The notes beneath the pieces were generated by a model that was given only the letters and a program-made list of their open reading frames with translations, did no database searches and had not been told where the DNA came from. Made by a program: the position numbers and the translations under genes. DNA of 64,000 bases from Actinostola sp. cb2023 (Eukaryota; Cnidaria; Anthozoa; Actiniaria; Actinostolidae), in NCBI GenBank assembly GCA_033675265.1, contig JAUJYZ010000280.1, positions 35,001 through 99,000 of the forward strand, given 5' to 3'. Positions 1 to 12,534 of this stretch are shown here, piece by piece. Numbering within the stretch: position 1 is the first letter of the stretch; every line of letters begins with the position of its first letter.

Positions 1-107
1 TTTTGTCCTATGAGTTTTGAAATTACATGATAAACCCTCATTGCCTTCCACAATGCCCTTCCCTGTGCAATGGAGGCTACAAATGAATGAATTATCATGA
101 TTCTTAC

Positions 108-3100
108 CTACAAACAGTTCCTTAGCTTGTTCATAAGTCTTAGGATAGCCATCAAGAATGAAGCCCTGATAAAATGAATTGATTACAAAACTAAAGATTT
201 TGATTTTTTCTCACATCGTCTGTATGAATGACTCTATTCATGACATAATAATATTTACTGCTACTGGTGTGTACAAGATGCAGAGTTGACAACAAATGCT
301 TGTATAAACATGGCCACTATAAAGTACTGCTAAGTATTCAAATGTACCTGATTCTGACATGGCATAGAATGAAGCTTTTCTCTGTAGAAGCGAATGATGT
401 ACTGATCCTCGTATCGTCCTGCATCAAATAAAACGATGTAAAAGAGCAAACCATGATTTGCTTGGCGTGTTTCACTTGGTATAGACACACAATACAACAC
501 ACCTCTGCAATCGCTTTGTGGAATTTTAAGTGATATTGAATAAGAGAGGTGCAAATGTTACACGCCGCAATGTTCTATCAAATGTTGCATTGCCAGAGTC
601 CAGGACGTTTAAACTGGCATCACTATATTATATACACCTGTTTTCAAAAACGTTGTCCATTTACAAAATACAAAATAGTAAAATAGTAGAAAGGAATTAA
701 TTAGAGAAACAATGTGCCAGAGTTCTGCATGACTGAATTTCTTTTGTTTCTCTAATTAATTCCTTTTTTACTATTTACGATTTTGTATTTTGTAAATGGA
801 CAACGTTTTTGAAAACAGGTGTATCATAGTTAGTACTATGCAAGATTATCAATGCATGTTTACCATTGTTCTGATCTTTGCTTTCAATGAGTGCTTCGAG
901 TAGTTCTTGGTCTTCCTGTGCCTTGATGTCATCCTCGTCATCACCTTCCTGGTCTGCGCGAGCTGCACTTTGTTGCTAAGCAACACAAAAGGTGAAGAGA
1001 AAAACTATGTGAGCATAATAAATAAAGTACAGTGATCAACATTCTTCTTGGGGTTAGCTAACAATAAATTCTTCTTCTTTTTCCCTTGAAGGGATCCCTG
1101 TGTCAAGGAAAGGACCTCTCCTCCCAAAGATAAGAGATGACTACTAAAGAGAAAATCAACAACTCACCAGTTTTTCAATGGCATCATCAATGACGTTTTG
1201 TATTTTTATGTGATGTAGCTTGTAGTGTTGACAGAGTTGCTTTATAACAAGAGTTTTGCCTGAAGCTGGAGGTCCGACGATGCATGCTCGTAAGGGCTAA
1301 ACAAGACATAAATCATAAATATCTCAAACAATGCAGAATGATAAATGGAAGGGAAATTGAGAGGAGAAATCAAAAGTGGGAACAAGCTGTAAAACAAGGA
1401 GATGTCTTACCAAAAGTCCTCTGGCTTCTTTATATTCCTTGATAACTCTCTCAATGTTTTCAACAATACCAGACTGTCGGCGGAGGAAAATAACTCAATT
1501 ACGATAAGAGTATTATTAACGTGCACCGATGTAATGATTGTTTATATACCTCAGCAATCCAGTTGACTGTCATGCCTTCCTTAATAAAAGTTGCCTCCAT
1601 TCGAAGATTCACCAACAGCATGTCAAAGTCAGCTTGCTAAGATGACAAGCAAATTGAGACAGCTTAATTAGAGTGGGAAAAAAAACCCACCTATGATAGA
1701 GATAATTATAATATAAACTATGTGTACCTCCCAAGAATGCCCGATTTGATTAGTTGTTGAGCATGCATTTATTATGCTATAGAAGCACGGAGCAGCGAAA
1801 ACAAAGCAGAAAGCCTTTATATTATAAAGCGAATAGAAGATGACTCTTGGTGCTTCCATACAAAAATAATGCACTTCTGAGGTCTTGAAAGCTGCTGAAT
1901 GCACTCGCATTCCACTCATGCATCCACTAGTAGCTTTCAAGACCTCAGCGTACATTATTTTTGTATAGAAGCACGGAGAGTCATAGATGCATGTCCATAT
2001 AATGGTCAAGCAATTAATTTACACATTCAACAGTATAAAGATTTAATTACCAACTAATGTCTAGACATACCTCTAGTTCTTTAATAAGCAGGGCCTCTTC
2101 TTTGGTGATTTTCTTGATCTTCCCAGTTCCTAGATAAATACTGATAGCCTACATGTACAGTGAACAAACACACCAGTACATCAGTAATATATAGAGAGAT
2201 GCGCAGTCATTTCAGAAAAGTTGTCGCCGGCCTCTCCGACTACGCGACTAGACCGAAAGGGAGTATGGGTAGAAATCACTGAAGCGCTTTTAAATCTGCA
2301 TATCTGATTAGCCATGCCTAGAGGAGCATAGTGTAAAGATCTACGCTAGCGAGTGGTTTGGGTGATTTAGTGGTCTTTCAATGACTGAACATTGTCACGT
2401 CCTTGACCGAAAATGAGTCATTGACACCAACTTTTATTTTCTTTGCATAACTGACACGAAGGCATACATTCATTCGAGTATTACTCTCCATTATGATAAT
2501 AAAAAATAAATTTCCAGAGTGAATAATTTTTTGATTCAGTGATTTCTTCCCATACTCCAGTTCGGTCAAGTCGTGTAGTCGTGAGGCTGGTCAGCGACAA
2601 CGTTTTCTGAAATGACTGTATATGAATAAAGTATGTACGAACGAGTACAGAGGAGGGCATTGGGGTTTGCGGTGTTGCGGTGGGCAATTTTTATTGCGGT
2701 GTTGCGGTGAAAAAAATTAAACATTGCGGTGTTGCGGTGTTGTGGTGATCATAAATCCTGTGGGATGCGGTGTTTGTGTTTCTAAACCTAAGGTGTTCGG
2801 GGAAGCGATATATTACTTGTGAAGTTGCGGTGTCAAACCCTTTTTTCGTTTTGGTCAGTTTTCGGGGTTTTTTCCGTGATGCAGTGTTTTCGATTTTTTT
2901 TGCGGTGTTGCGGTGTTCAGAACCCCCCAATGTCCCCCTCAGTACAGTTACTGTTGGCTACAAGAATTCTCACCTTGACAATCTCCTCAAGGGTATTCTT
3001 GGATTCATCAACCGCCACAATGTACCTGACCTTTGGGCGCTGATCACATATATTAACCAAAACTGAAGCCAGATCGTTAATGTGTATAGTGGGCACAATA

Positions 3101-6100
3101 TTATCACCAACACCGAAGCACTGCAAAGCTGTGGCAAAGCCATGCCAAGCTGTCTTAAAGAGAAAATGGAAGATATCCTCCTCCGATCCATAAGTTAAGC
3201 CTGGCGCCACTACATAGGTAACAAACTTAGATTTATTGGTCTTGCCACACTTGATGACGAGCTTTTCGGCACTAATGTGATTTTTGAAGTTTGGGTGAGC
3301 ACGGCGACGTCTGTAGTCATCTTCAGTGAATGGGATCTCTGGGTCATCCTACAGTACAACAGTTTACATCATTCAGTAATTATTGACTTTCTCTTGTTTA
3401 TGACGATCTAGCTGGCATATTTGCATGTACTTACAGGATCAAGGGGTTTGCTGCGTGCCCAGGTCATCACAGTTGAAATACAAATAAAGAGCTTGACTTC
3501 TTTGAAATTCTCCAACTCTGCATGAAGCGCTATAAACATGGAGGGCAAAGGAAATGAAAGAGAATGCTATGCAAATGCATTCATAAAGCCTGAGGGCAAA
3601 GGAAATAAAAAAGATTAAATGTTTAAGTAACTTTTAGTAAGTTTAAGAGAGGATATCAGTAAAAATAACTACAAAAGTTACAAAGAAAAATACTACACTA
3701 GAAAAGAGAACAAGTGTATGAATGTCATTGTTGTAGTGCACTGAACACACACACATGTCAAAGTTGCATTTCAAAAAGCGTCTGCCGGTTGTCAACTAAA
3801 TTTAATAAAATAAAAAAATTTTTTATTATTATTAAAGACGCTTTAAGTAACGGGCATTTTAGAAAATGTCAGTTGTTTCGAGGAAGTACTTGAAAAGAAT
3901 GCCATATCAGAACAAGGACAAAAATGCGCGAGGAGAACTACAATGACTGAAAAGTTACAAAGTATAAATATATGACTGAGTTCATTTGTACCTTTTGACT
4001 TTGAGAAAAGACCAAGAAACGTCGAGTTTGGAATCGACTTCGGTTTCGGGTTAAGTGTCTCTAGCTTCAGATCCCGAAACGTCGAGTTTTGGAATACATC
4101 TTCTTCAATGAATGTCATGACAATGTTGAGTACGAGGGAGACTATTAGGTGAGTACGAACACACCTTGAGGTTGCATACAGATGTTCCGATAAGTTTGCC
4201 CTATAATTTTAGTCGAGCTTCTAGTCCTTTTACCACTTCGTCATTGAGCGATGGAATCCTGACCTTTTAATAGCTTGAAGATCTTTTTCAAAACTAAACT
4301 GCATAATCTATTGAGTCTCCTTTATCTTTTCAAAAAATCGCTGGATACGATTGTTTACTCGTCATTTTGAAGCCGAACCCTACTAAATAGGTCATACTAC
4401 TAAAGGAATCCGATATGGCCCGAGTAAAAGTCAAAAGGAAATATCGAAAGAAAATTAAATTCGATTTTTTTAGTTGACCGGCGAGTCTCGAACCTTACTG
4501 ATATCCTCTCTTAAATAGTTTGTGTTGGATCCGATACATATTCGCCCACGTCTCCCCACCATTTGATGCCCAGAATGGATGGAAATTGCATTTTCGAGCT
4601 TCTAGATTTAAAAATTTTCTGGGAGGCCATGCCCCCATACCCCCCTAGAAGAAGGGGCCTTAGTGGTGCCCCTTAGTGGTGCACCCCCCTGTTGAAATCT
4701 CTAGATCCGCCCCTGTCATCATCATCATAATAACATTATATTACCTGATACTGCCCATGATGCTTCATCCACCTGATCTGGGTGTCCATTAATGTCAAAG
4801 ACAATAATATCACATTGAAGAAGGTAAGGCAACAGCTTTTCTTTGCTCTTGTACTAGAAATTATATGAAACGTGAATAGATGAAGAAATGAATAAATAAA
4901 CAAAATCAATGAATGAATAAAAGATGAAGTGGCAAATGAAGAGATAGTTCAGTCAAGCCAAGTGCCAGGTGTCAAGCATATCTACCGGTATAAGATGGAC
5001 TCAGATATGAGAATGAACATTATTTTTTACTACTAATAACAAGAAATATTGGAACAATCATGATAGAAAAGGTGTCTCTGCTAGCAGAGCTTCCTCTTTT
5101 GTCAATGTCTTTTGCATTTTTCTGTTCCTGTATAGCCAACCCCAAGCTCATCTATTGGTGATGAGTTTAATACAGCAAAACAAAAATACAAAGACATTGA
5201 TAAAAGAGGAAACTCTGCTAGCAGCTTGGGTAAAGAAAAGGTGACAATGTGCGACCCTTGACATACCTCAAAGACCTCATCTATCCAGTCAGGCTTGGGC
5301 TTGGTGGAATCCTGAAGGGTACCCACTACCTGATAGCACTCATCCTTGGGTACTTGGGGTGCATTACTTGTAACAGACTCCTCATCATTAGCATCTTCCT
5401 CTGCCGTTGCACCGACCAATGAAGTTGAAAGAACCTATATATACATAATCAAACAAGAGTGTTGATATACTGAGCTACCCTTGTTAAATAAAGTCACTTA
5501 GTTATGTGCTGTGATAGAGTCGTTTTCATATGAGTGGGAAACCTACGGTACCATGACACTCAAATGGCTTCCTTTCTGAACCAATCAAAAAGCATGCAGA
5601 TGCATCTCATCCAATAAAACTCTTTCAATATGGCACAGCACGGTACTGTAACTTTCCCACTCATATGAAAACGACTAAAAGTAGATATACATACAACTGT
5701 TAGGGTGGGGGAGGGAGGGGTAGGTGGGGAGGGGGAAGGTGGGGGGTTAGTTAGTTAGGGGGGGGGTCATGTTTCCAGACCCTCCTAGCGAATCATTTAC
5801 TTTCCCAGCTGGGGGTCATGTTTCCAGACCCTCCTAGCGAATCGGGTGTCCAGCCCTTGTTTTACTATATCCTGCTCCCAGCTGCCTACTTTTCTGAAAC
5901 ATACCTCTATTCTAAAATTAAATGAAAGCCCTCGGGGGTGTGAATGTAGTCAAGTAGGACATCATGCAGACCTGCAAGTCCAACTCTCCCGGATTATCCG
6001 GGAGTCTCCAGATTTTGGACCTCAACTCCCGGTCTCCCGGTCATAAAGGATTTTGAAGACATCAAAAAATCTCCCGGCTAAACACGAAACGACCACGATC

Positions 6101-6906
6101 TCCCATGCATTGCCAAAATTTCATGGCAATTTGAGCATAAATAATAACAAAATCTCCCGGCTAAAACACGTCACGACCACGATTTACGGCGAAATTGCGT
6201 TTATACAACGTAACGATCGTGATGCAATACAGGAATACGATGCGAAAAAGCTCGCTCTAATCGCCTTATCTCGCATTCCCCTGAAAAGTCTTTCTTTGAT
6301 TTTTTTCAAGGGAGCTTGTCCATTCTCTGTCTGGTAAAATGTATGGGGGGCGAGGTTTGGAAATTTCCAGAGCTGTCCGCCATTTTGTTTTCGGCATGAA
6401 AGCACGCTACTTCAGGCTACTTGTCCATTCTCCAGATTTGAGGTTCCAGGGGGTTGGCAGGTATGATCATGTATGTACTGAAGTGAAGTTAGTTGCCAAG
6501 TGTTCTTCTTGCTTCTCATGAGAAATGTTTAATAAGCAATATAAACAAGTTAGAACTTGACTAGTTAAACTATGATTTCCCTGGCAATTTGAATGGTTCT
6601 CTATAACATTTATACAATTAAAGTTGTATATTCCATCTTCTTTAGACTTTTAGTACATCAAACTTACTATAAGCTGAAATGAATAATAAATAAGTAAGCT
6701 TATAAACACTAAAACAGAGATAAACAGACAATGAATACCAACAAAACATTGCCTTTGGACACCGTGAAATCTTTACACGAGAAACTATCAACCTCATCAG
6801 TTCTTACCTTACTTATATTTTTACTCGAATAGGCGTCAACATGGTTTAAAAAGACTTTAACTCGTTTTTTCTCACCAAGAACTGCAGCAACATCAGAGGC
6901 CGCCAT
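108..6906 (-). CDS. AK7: Adenylate kinase 7-like, 5' part (12 exons; 3' end off window)
   Basis: AK7 is a ciliary/flagellar adenylate kinase (ATP + AMP to 2 ADP). Exons on the minus strand: 6906-6808, 5434-5267, 4853-4745, 3529-3435, 3348-2974, 2148-2071, 1636-1550, 1473-1411, 1296-1168, 975-864, 418-348 and 165-108; all have GT/AG limits and consistent phase. They give the first 481 residues. Residues 1-300 form the SDR-like Rossmann part typical of AK7 (for example [14 protein letters not shown] and [12 protein letters not shown]). The P-loop GPPASGKT is at 366-373, an acidic insert follows (about 408-425), then QYIIRF and [14 protein letters not shown] of the NMP/AMP-binding region. The lid and C-terminal Dpy-30 part lie beyond position 1. 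I chose the ATG at 6906 because it sits in AAGATGGCGGC; an in-frame ATG at 6915 would add three residues. Introns carry several MITEs. Identification is firm by recalled family similarity. Confidence 0.93.
632..824. mobile_element. ATACACCTGTTTTCAAAAACG palindromic MITE in AK7 intron 10-11
   Basis: ATACACCTGTTTTCAAAAAC / GTTGTCCATTTACAAAATAC on the left mirrors the right end at 785-824; GAATTAATTAGAGAAAC and its mirror are nearer the centre. Same end type as 8941 and 49119. Confidence 0.82.
1850..1978. repeat. Hairpin element in AK7 intron 6
   Basis: GTGCTTCCATACAAAAATAA and GAGGTCTTGAAAGCTGCTG pair with TAGTAGCTTTCAAGACCTCA and TTATTTTTGTATAGAAGCAC on the right. Fold-back of about 130 bp. 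Confidence 0.65.
2645..2939. repeat. GCGGTGTTGCGGTG dispersed repeat, copy 1
   Basis: Begins GAGGAGGGCATTGGGGTTTG and ends CCCCCCAATGTCCCCCTCAG, a weak inverted pair. The inside has many GCGGTGTTGCGGTG blocks and a shared GGTGTTCGGGGAAGCGATAT segment. The partner is at 8105-8905. It ends about 35 bp from AK7 exon 5. Confidence 0.75.
4154..4740. other. AK7 intron 3-4 sequence with a CAGGGGCGGATC-type fragment
   Basis: No exon was found here. 4617-4717 resembles the 43733-44237 family (GGGAGGCCATGCCCCCATAC; CTAGATCCGCCCCTG). The rest is unique-looking intron. Confidence 0.5.
5074..5228. repeat. Hairpin element next to AK7 exon 2
   Basis: CTCTGCTAGCAGAGCTTCCT / CTTTTGTCAATGTCTTT pairs with CAAAGACATTGATAAAAGAG / GAAACTCTGCTAGCAGCTTG. 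It ends about 40 bp from the exon 2 donor. Confidence 0.7.
5516..5677. mobile_element. AGAGTCGTTTTCATATGAG MITE
   Basis: AGAGTCGTTTTCATATGAGT / GGGAAACC mirrors GGTACTGTAACTTTCCCACT / CATATGAAAACGACT. Solo ends of the same family are at 14825-14860 and 20503-20530. Confidence 0.75.
5965..6470. repeat. Dispersed repeat with CAGACCTGC ends, copy 1
   Basis: Starts GCAGACCTGCAAGTCCAACT with several CTCCCGG blocks and ends GGGGGTTGGCAGGTATGATC. A shorter copy in the opposite orientation is at 18028-18378 (shared: CATTTTGTTTTCGGCATGAA versus its mirror, and CGATTTACGGCGAAATTGCG). Confidence 0.7.
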
Positions 6907-7324
6907 CTTGTTCATGTACAACTGTGTTACTTTGACGGTGTTGCCAGGCAACGTGTACTTGCTCCGAGAGAAGACTTGGGACGAATGGCTGGGAAATGTG
7001 TACGACAAATTATCGATCGTAATAACTTTATAGACATATTGCATTGGCAATGGAAATTTATAAGATCGACATACAAAATGATTATTTCTAGGGCTTATTA
7101 TCCTAAATCCTACTCATTACAAGCTTTAATAAAGATAAATAAACATCTTATGAGCGGAGATGATTTTTTTTTTGATCTGCCCATATTTCCGAGCATTTAT
7201 CGATCGGGTGAGCTGCAGCTGATTGAGTTCGAGTCCATTACGTCGAGCGAGCTGTTGTGTTGGTTCTTTGCAGGATCCTGCCACGATTACTCGTTTCGAA
7301 CAGCTGAAAATCTACCAATTTTCC
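6907..7324. promoter_or_regulatory. Shared head-to-head promoter region of AK7 and the senju-like transporter
   Basis: About 418 bp separate the two divergent start codons, so both 5' UTRs and core promoters must lie here unless there are distant untranslated exons. The AK7 start lies in AAGATGGCGGCC, which matches the YY1-type motif found at many metazoan housekeeping starts. No clear TATA box is visible at a convincing distance. The bidirectional role is inferred from spacing only. Confidence 0.5.
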
Positions 7325-10300
7325 ATGATGGGGAATCTGTTGCTTGGTGGATCTGTGGGCGATATTAAAAATCTCTTTCCCACAAAAATCCATTTGGTGA
7401 TTTTCGTCGGTTATATGACGTTATTCATAAACCAAGGTAAAATTTGGCGCCATTATTTAGATGCAACTCTAAAGCTGTTGCCATTTTGGGGCGTGTTTAT
7501 AACATTCACTAAATGACAAAATGTATTTCTATGCTTTTTATCAGGTATTCTTATAACTGCCTCCAAAAACAGTAATAATAATTACGCTTATAACCCAACG
7601 ACAGTTGTGTTGTTCACTGAGATGGTCAAGTTACTAGTTGCTTGTATTTTGCAGCTACGAGAGTAAGTAATCTCTATATAAACTGCTTTGGGACACAGTT
7701 CAGTTGTAAGGGTTTATAACTTTATTGAATTGTTTTTCTAGGTCTGGTGTGAGAGAGTTTTTAAGTCTTGTAAAGGAACATGTAAAAGGTATAACATATG
7801 ACTGAGTTTTGATTATGACACGTATTGTCCGGCCTGAGGCTATAAAGCTACCCTGCGAGCAGAGGGAATTTTCTCTGTGCTAAAGTCTTCAAAAGAAAGG
7901 AATACAGGAAAAGACCTCTGCTAGCAGGGTACTATAAAGCATGGAGAACGACTAAAAGAGAGTACATTGTATACCATGTGGACATATGGTCAACAGGCAG
8001 ACAGACACCCATCCCACCCATTATTAGAATAGAAAAGTTTTAATTCAAACATAACAACCTTTTTTGCCTATTAGAGGGAAATGTTTTTTAAAATTAATGT
8101 TAATTGAGGGGGGCATTGGGGTTTGCAGTACCCTGCGAGCAGAGTCTTCTTTTAACCTCCTCCCCAAGAGAAAGAAGGAAGAAGACTCTGCCGAAGTCGT
8201 GTACGTTCTTATTTGAGCATGCGCGACGGTTGCTTAGAGACAAATGCATTTCCACGCCCACTCGTATTCAAATATTGGTTCCGATTCCGGACTTCTAACG
8301 GTTTAACGAGTTGATAAGCATGTCGGTGGGCAAAGAAACAAAGGTATCCCTACCAGTAATAAATTATATTATGTGCTTGCTTGATGTTGATGTGTCGTGA
8401 ATGATTTGGAAGGGAAAAGCTTGTCAAAAACGTTTGTAATAACATAACGAACTCTAGCCGCCATTATACTATGATTGTGGGCGTAGACTTGGCCATCGGT
8501 TTATACGTTAATTCAGCTGTGCGCATTAAAAAACAGTTTAAGCCGGAATCAAACCTGAAATTATGAATCTCATTATCCAGATTCTTGGATAACGGAATAC
8601 AAAGGATCTACACGACTTCGGCAGAGTCTTCTTCCTTCTTTCTCTCGGGGAGGAGGTTAAAAGAAGACTGCTCGCAGGGTAGGTTTGCGGTGTTGCGGTG
8701 TTGGGCAATTTTTATTGTGGTGTTGCAGTGGGGAAAAAACAACGTTGCGGTGATCGTAAATCCTGCGGTATGCGGTGTTTGTGTTTCTAAACCTACGGTG
8801 TTCGGTGAAGCGATATATTACTTGCGAAGTTGCGGTGTCAACCCCTTTTTTTCGTTTTGGTCAGTTTTCGGGGGTTTTTCATGATGCTGTGTTTCCGGAA
8901 ATTTTCGTATCTCCAAGCAACCATGTAATATTCTGTTTAATATACACCTATTTCAAAAATCGTTGTCGCAGCCGAAGCAACAGTCAACACTCCAAGACTA
9001 CAAAGGATTTCGGTAATTTTCTCGTAATTAATTTATTCAGAGAATATTTTGGTTGCATGCGTTTGTGACATGTTATTATGGAAAGCAGCAGTGGTTAGCT
9101 CAGGTGTTAAACCGAATATTTCGGAAAATACTAATACTACAAACGTGTTGGTGCGGGTATTAACCCCGTTGAACAAGAGCAGGCATCAAAAATGTGCATG
9201 CCATGCTTCCAAACAGTTAATGAGCTGAAAAACTACATTCATGATAACTATTTACAATGGCCACAACTGAATAAATTAATTACGAAGAAAATTTACCAAA
9301 ATCCTTTGCAGTCTTGGAGTGTTGACTGTTGCTTCCGCTGCGACAACGATTTTTGAAATAGGTGTATAATAATATTCATGAAAAAAATGCTCGATTCTGA
9401 TTGGCTAAGAGTAAAGCAGTTGAAAAGTAATTTGCACTGCTGTGCAAATAAAAAAATTTTCATGAATATTATTAATTGGTAATCATATGATTCCTCGTTC
9501 AATTTGGAATAATTTGCACTCGTGTTTTTCAAAGAGCTCAAATTGCACTCGCCCTCATTTGCATTCAACTTTAACTTGGATTTTCTTGGCCAAACTGTTT
9601 CCTATCATCAAAATTACAGTAAAACATCCACTTATACATCGTTGGATTCGATATTACAGCTCGAGTTTGTAAATCCCATACAGATCGGCCACTCATATTG
9701 TATATAGTACTTATGCCTGATTAGAACAATATGAATGATGAAGGATTTACACATAATACTTTTAATTCAAGTGAATCATATGTTGCCTTGCTGATGATGT
9801 AGCAGATATGGATACCTTTCATTGAACATTTAAGTTGCCCCTAGCAACAGCATTTTAATTTGTAACTTGTGGAGTGTGTTATTTCTTGTGTGTTATTTCA
9901 TCAAGAAATAACCATTTATAGCTAAACTATGTCACGTGTGACCATTAATTCGAACATCTGAAATCAACATTTCAAATAACAGTTTGAACATTTCAAACAT
10001 TTCAAAGTTCAAATTGGATGAAATTTGTGCCAGCTAAGCCTACATACTCTGCAATCACAACAGCCTGAGTAAACAGATATCTGATACTTTTTTCTTATAG
10101 ATATATTCGTGGAGATTTGATTTTTCTGTCTGAATGTTCAAGTCTCGAGTCTAGACTTCAAAACTTCATTTGAATGTTCTGATTTACTGGTCACGCATGA
10201 CATACTTTAGCTTTAATACTAAGGTGGATCCAGGGGAGGAGTTCAGGGGGTCCACACCACCTCCTTTTTCATCATATATTTTTAATTTTTTACTTCACGG

Positions 10301-11932
10301 GTTAAATTATGAGGTTATATTTTAGTGTTTAGCCATCTCCCTCTGTCAGAACAGAAGTTGTGTGACCAGTGTGTGACATGTAAATCTGTAAACCGAAAGT
10401 GTGGACTGTAATGTGAGATCATGGAGATGGGGTGAGAGAGAGAGAGAGATAGTTAACTTGTGAGCGACCGTAACTAGTACAAAATAAAATAAATTCAAAC
10501 GTAATTCAACTGTGAGTTATTTACTGGAGCATCATTCACAACACCCCTATGCCAAACTTCCTTGACCCACCCTTGCATTAGTCTCCCTCATCCATTTTTA
10601 GTACCGTCACACAATGCAAACCTAAAAATGGATGCGAAGGCGACTACCCTTGCATCAGTGTTCCTTGATTTTCATGAACTTTTTTTCATTGTTTCTTTAG
10701 TGCTCATTCTGTACCTGATTCCAGCTTTTCTGTATTGTTTATACAATAACTTGGCTTTTGTAAACCTCAGCGCCTATGATCCAACAACATATTTTCTTTT
10801 GCTCCAGTTTCGTGTGGTGGTAACTGGTGTTATTTTTCAGGTGAGTTTCTACAAACCATCATTCTGAGAAATATTTCATTGATCACACTGTCTATCAATC
10901 TTCATCAATCACACTGTCTACCAATCTTCATCGATCATCATGTCTATCAATCTGCATGTACCTAGCAATATCCTTATATGTACCTATTTGCCACCTTAGT
11001 AGTACCATCTACCAGTACCTTAAACCCTACCTATCTTTTCCTTTCCCACCTACCTACCTACCTACATATATGTACTTACCTAGTCCTTACCTACCTAACC
11101 TTTCTACCTACCTACTTAACCTACTTACCTACCTATCTAAGCTACCTACCAGCCTAACGTGTGCTTACCTACAATGTATTATTTATAAGTTCTAATACAA
11201 CTTTTTTAGATTATTTGTCTTATCAACTGAGGTTACTCTTTTTTGTGTTTTGTTTCTGATAATAATGCTTTAAAAAAATGTTTCATAATTCTTTCACCTT
11301 CTCAGATTCTTTTTAGCAAGCGACTTAGCCGTATACAGTGGCTGTCACTCATTCTCCTGACAGCAGGTTGCATACTCAAGCAGCTTAATTTCGGCAGTAA
11401 GTCAGTTGGTTTGAGTCTTCGACTAGACTACAACCTGATCCTCATCCTGGTGCAAGTGTTCTGCTCCTGCTTTGCTGGTGTCTACAACGAATACCTTCTA
11501 AAAGGCAGAAGTGGAGAAGCTCCCATAATGGTACAAAATGTCTACATGTACGTTGACTCCATTCTTTGCAACCTGATTGTCCTAAAATCTGGAGGATCAC
11601 TTAAAGAAGCATTTACCAAGGAAAGTATCACGTCAATCATGACAATCAACGTCATAGCCATCATTTTGAACAATGCTGCCATTGGTATAGTCACGTCCCT
11701 TTTCTTGAAAAAGTTAAACTCCATTCTGAAAACCTTTGCAAGTGCCTTAGAGCTGATGTTCACAGCTGTTCTTAGTTGGATTATTTTTGGAATTCCAGTG
11801 ACATTGTTAACCTTCGTTGCCCTTGCCATTGTATCTTATGCAATCATTCTATATTCTGGGAACCCTGTGGACAACACTCAAAAGCCTGGAAATAGTGTCC
11901 AATCTGGGCAGAAAACCCATCCAGGTGTGTAA
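7325..11932 (+). CDS. UDP-galactose transporter senju-like (SLC35A family), 5 exons
   Basis: A Golgi nucleotide-sugar transporter of the SLC35A type; the closest recalled relative is Drosophila senju, which moves UDP-galactose into the Golgi. Exons are 7325-7436, 7545-7662, 7742-7788, 10701-10840 and 11306-11932, with GT/AG sites and phases that join in frame to 347 residues. Recognisable blocks include NYAYNPTTVVLFTEMVKLLV, YLIPAFLYCLYNNLAFVNLS, DPTTYFLLLQFRVVVTGVIF, YNEYLLKG with VQNVYMYVDSI, and ILKTFASALELMFTAVLSW near the C terminus. About ten hydrophobic segments are expected and the tail (PVDNTQKPGN onward) is polar, as in the family. The start is the first of two adjacent ATGs. Intron 3 (7789-10700) is full of mobile-element debris; intron 4 has a CCTA-type microsatellite. 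Substrate is inferred from family, not shown. Confidence 0.88.
8105..8905. repeat. GCGGTGTTGCGGTG dispersed repeat, copy 2, split by an insertion
   Basis: GAGGGGGGCATTGGGGTTTG at 8107 continues as TTGCGGTGTTGCGGTGTTGG after 8690. The 8130-8681 element lies between. The right end is truncated or altered near 8905 compared with the copy at 2645. Confidence 0.75.
8130..8681. mobile_element. TACCCTGCGAGCAGA-ended element with 9-bp target duplication
   Basis: 552 bp with inverted ends of about 75 bp (TACCCTGCGAGCAGAGTCTT through GACTCTGCCGAAGTCGTGTA). GGTTTGCAG at 8121-8129 and GGTTTGCGG at 8682-8690 form a 9-bp duplication with one change, and the uninterrupted target is seen at 2655. Short relatives with CCTGCGAGCAGAG occur at 7851-7930 and 17363-17425. 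Confidence 0.85.
8941..9368. mobile_element. TATACACCTATTTC-ended element in the senju-like gene intron 3
   Basis: TATACACCTATTTCAAAAAT / CGTTGTCGCAGC pairs with the mirror at 9335-9368. Arms pair for about 100 bp (GACTGTTGCTTC, GGTAATTTTCTCGTAATTAA). Confidence 0.82.
9366..9474. repeat. Hairpin, AATAATATTCATGAAAA ends
   Basis: AATAATATTCATGAAAAAAA pairs with TTTTTCATGAATATTATT; GTGCAAATTACTTTTC-like parts lie near the loop. It abuts the previous element, so one may have inserted next to the other. Confidence 0.55.
10435..10452. repeat. Short GA microsatellite
   Basis: A run of GAGAGAGAGAGAGAGA in intron 3 of the senju-like gene. Intron 4 also has CTAC/CCTA-rich simple sequence at 11035-11165 and three copies of a 28-bp ATCACACTGTCTA-type unit at about 10880-10960. 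Confidence 0.6.
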
Positions 11933-12116
11933 TGTAGAGGAGGTATATGTACTCAGGACGACAAAACGAATTTTTTTTTTTTTTTTACAATATAGATATT
12001 TCTCTTTAATACACATGCATGTAGGTTAATTTTCGTTAGAAATCACATAAGATCTTAATTTCAGCAATTGCGACTTTCATTGTTTCAGCTATTGGCAATC
12101 AGACAAAAATAATATT

Positions 12117-12122
12117 AATAAA
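12117..12122 (+). terminator. Likely poly(A) signal AATAAA of the senju-like gene
   Basis: A canonical AATAAA lies 185 bp after the TAA stop. An oligo-T run at 11972-11987 precedes it. No nearer canonical signal was noticed. Confidence 0.55.
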
Positions 12123-12534
12123 GGGTTATTATGTGTCTGTTCAATTTATGTACATATATGCACTTTATGTTTTTCTGGTCCGGTATCACATGCTCTGATT
12201 CATGGTTGTTGAAGTGGGCGGAATTTTCTATATCTGACCACGGTCCATATCGTAGCATACCAGACTGCCCTTCAATAACACAATTTCAATAATAAAAAAA
12301 TTCTTTCTTTTTTGTTTTGCTTGTGTGCTTTTGTTTGTTTTGAGTAGTCATGGCTGGCAGTTGGCAAAAAATAACACAGAGGGGAAAAAACGTTATTTAC
12401 CAGCATTGGTCGGTCCGGATAGGGAAAAACTGTGTCCTCGGTCCTGTGTCCTCGGTCCGTATACTCAATACCTAGGGCACAGTTTTTCCCTATGTGGACC
12501 TCCCGACCGGTAAATAACCTCTATATATTTAATT

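Noticed and set aside
6976..7368. 130-aa ORF upstream of the senju-like start
   Set aside because: It is in another frame from the transporter, overlaps its 5' UTR and start, and shows no family similarity.
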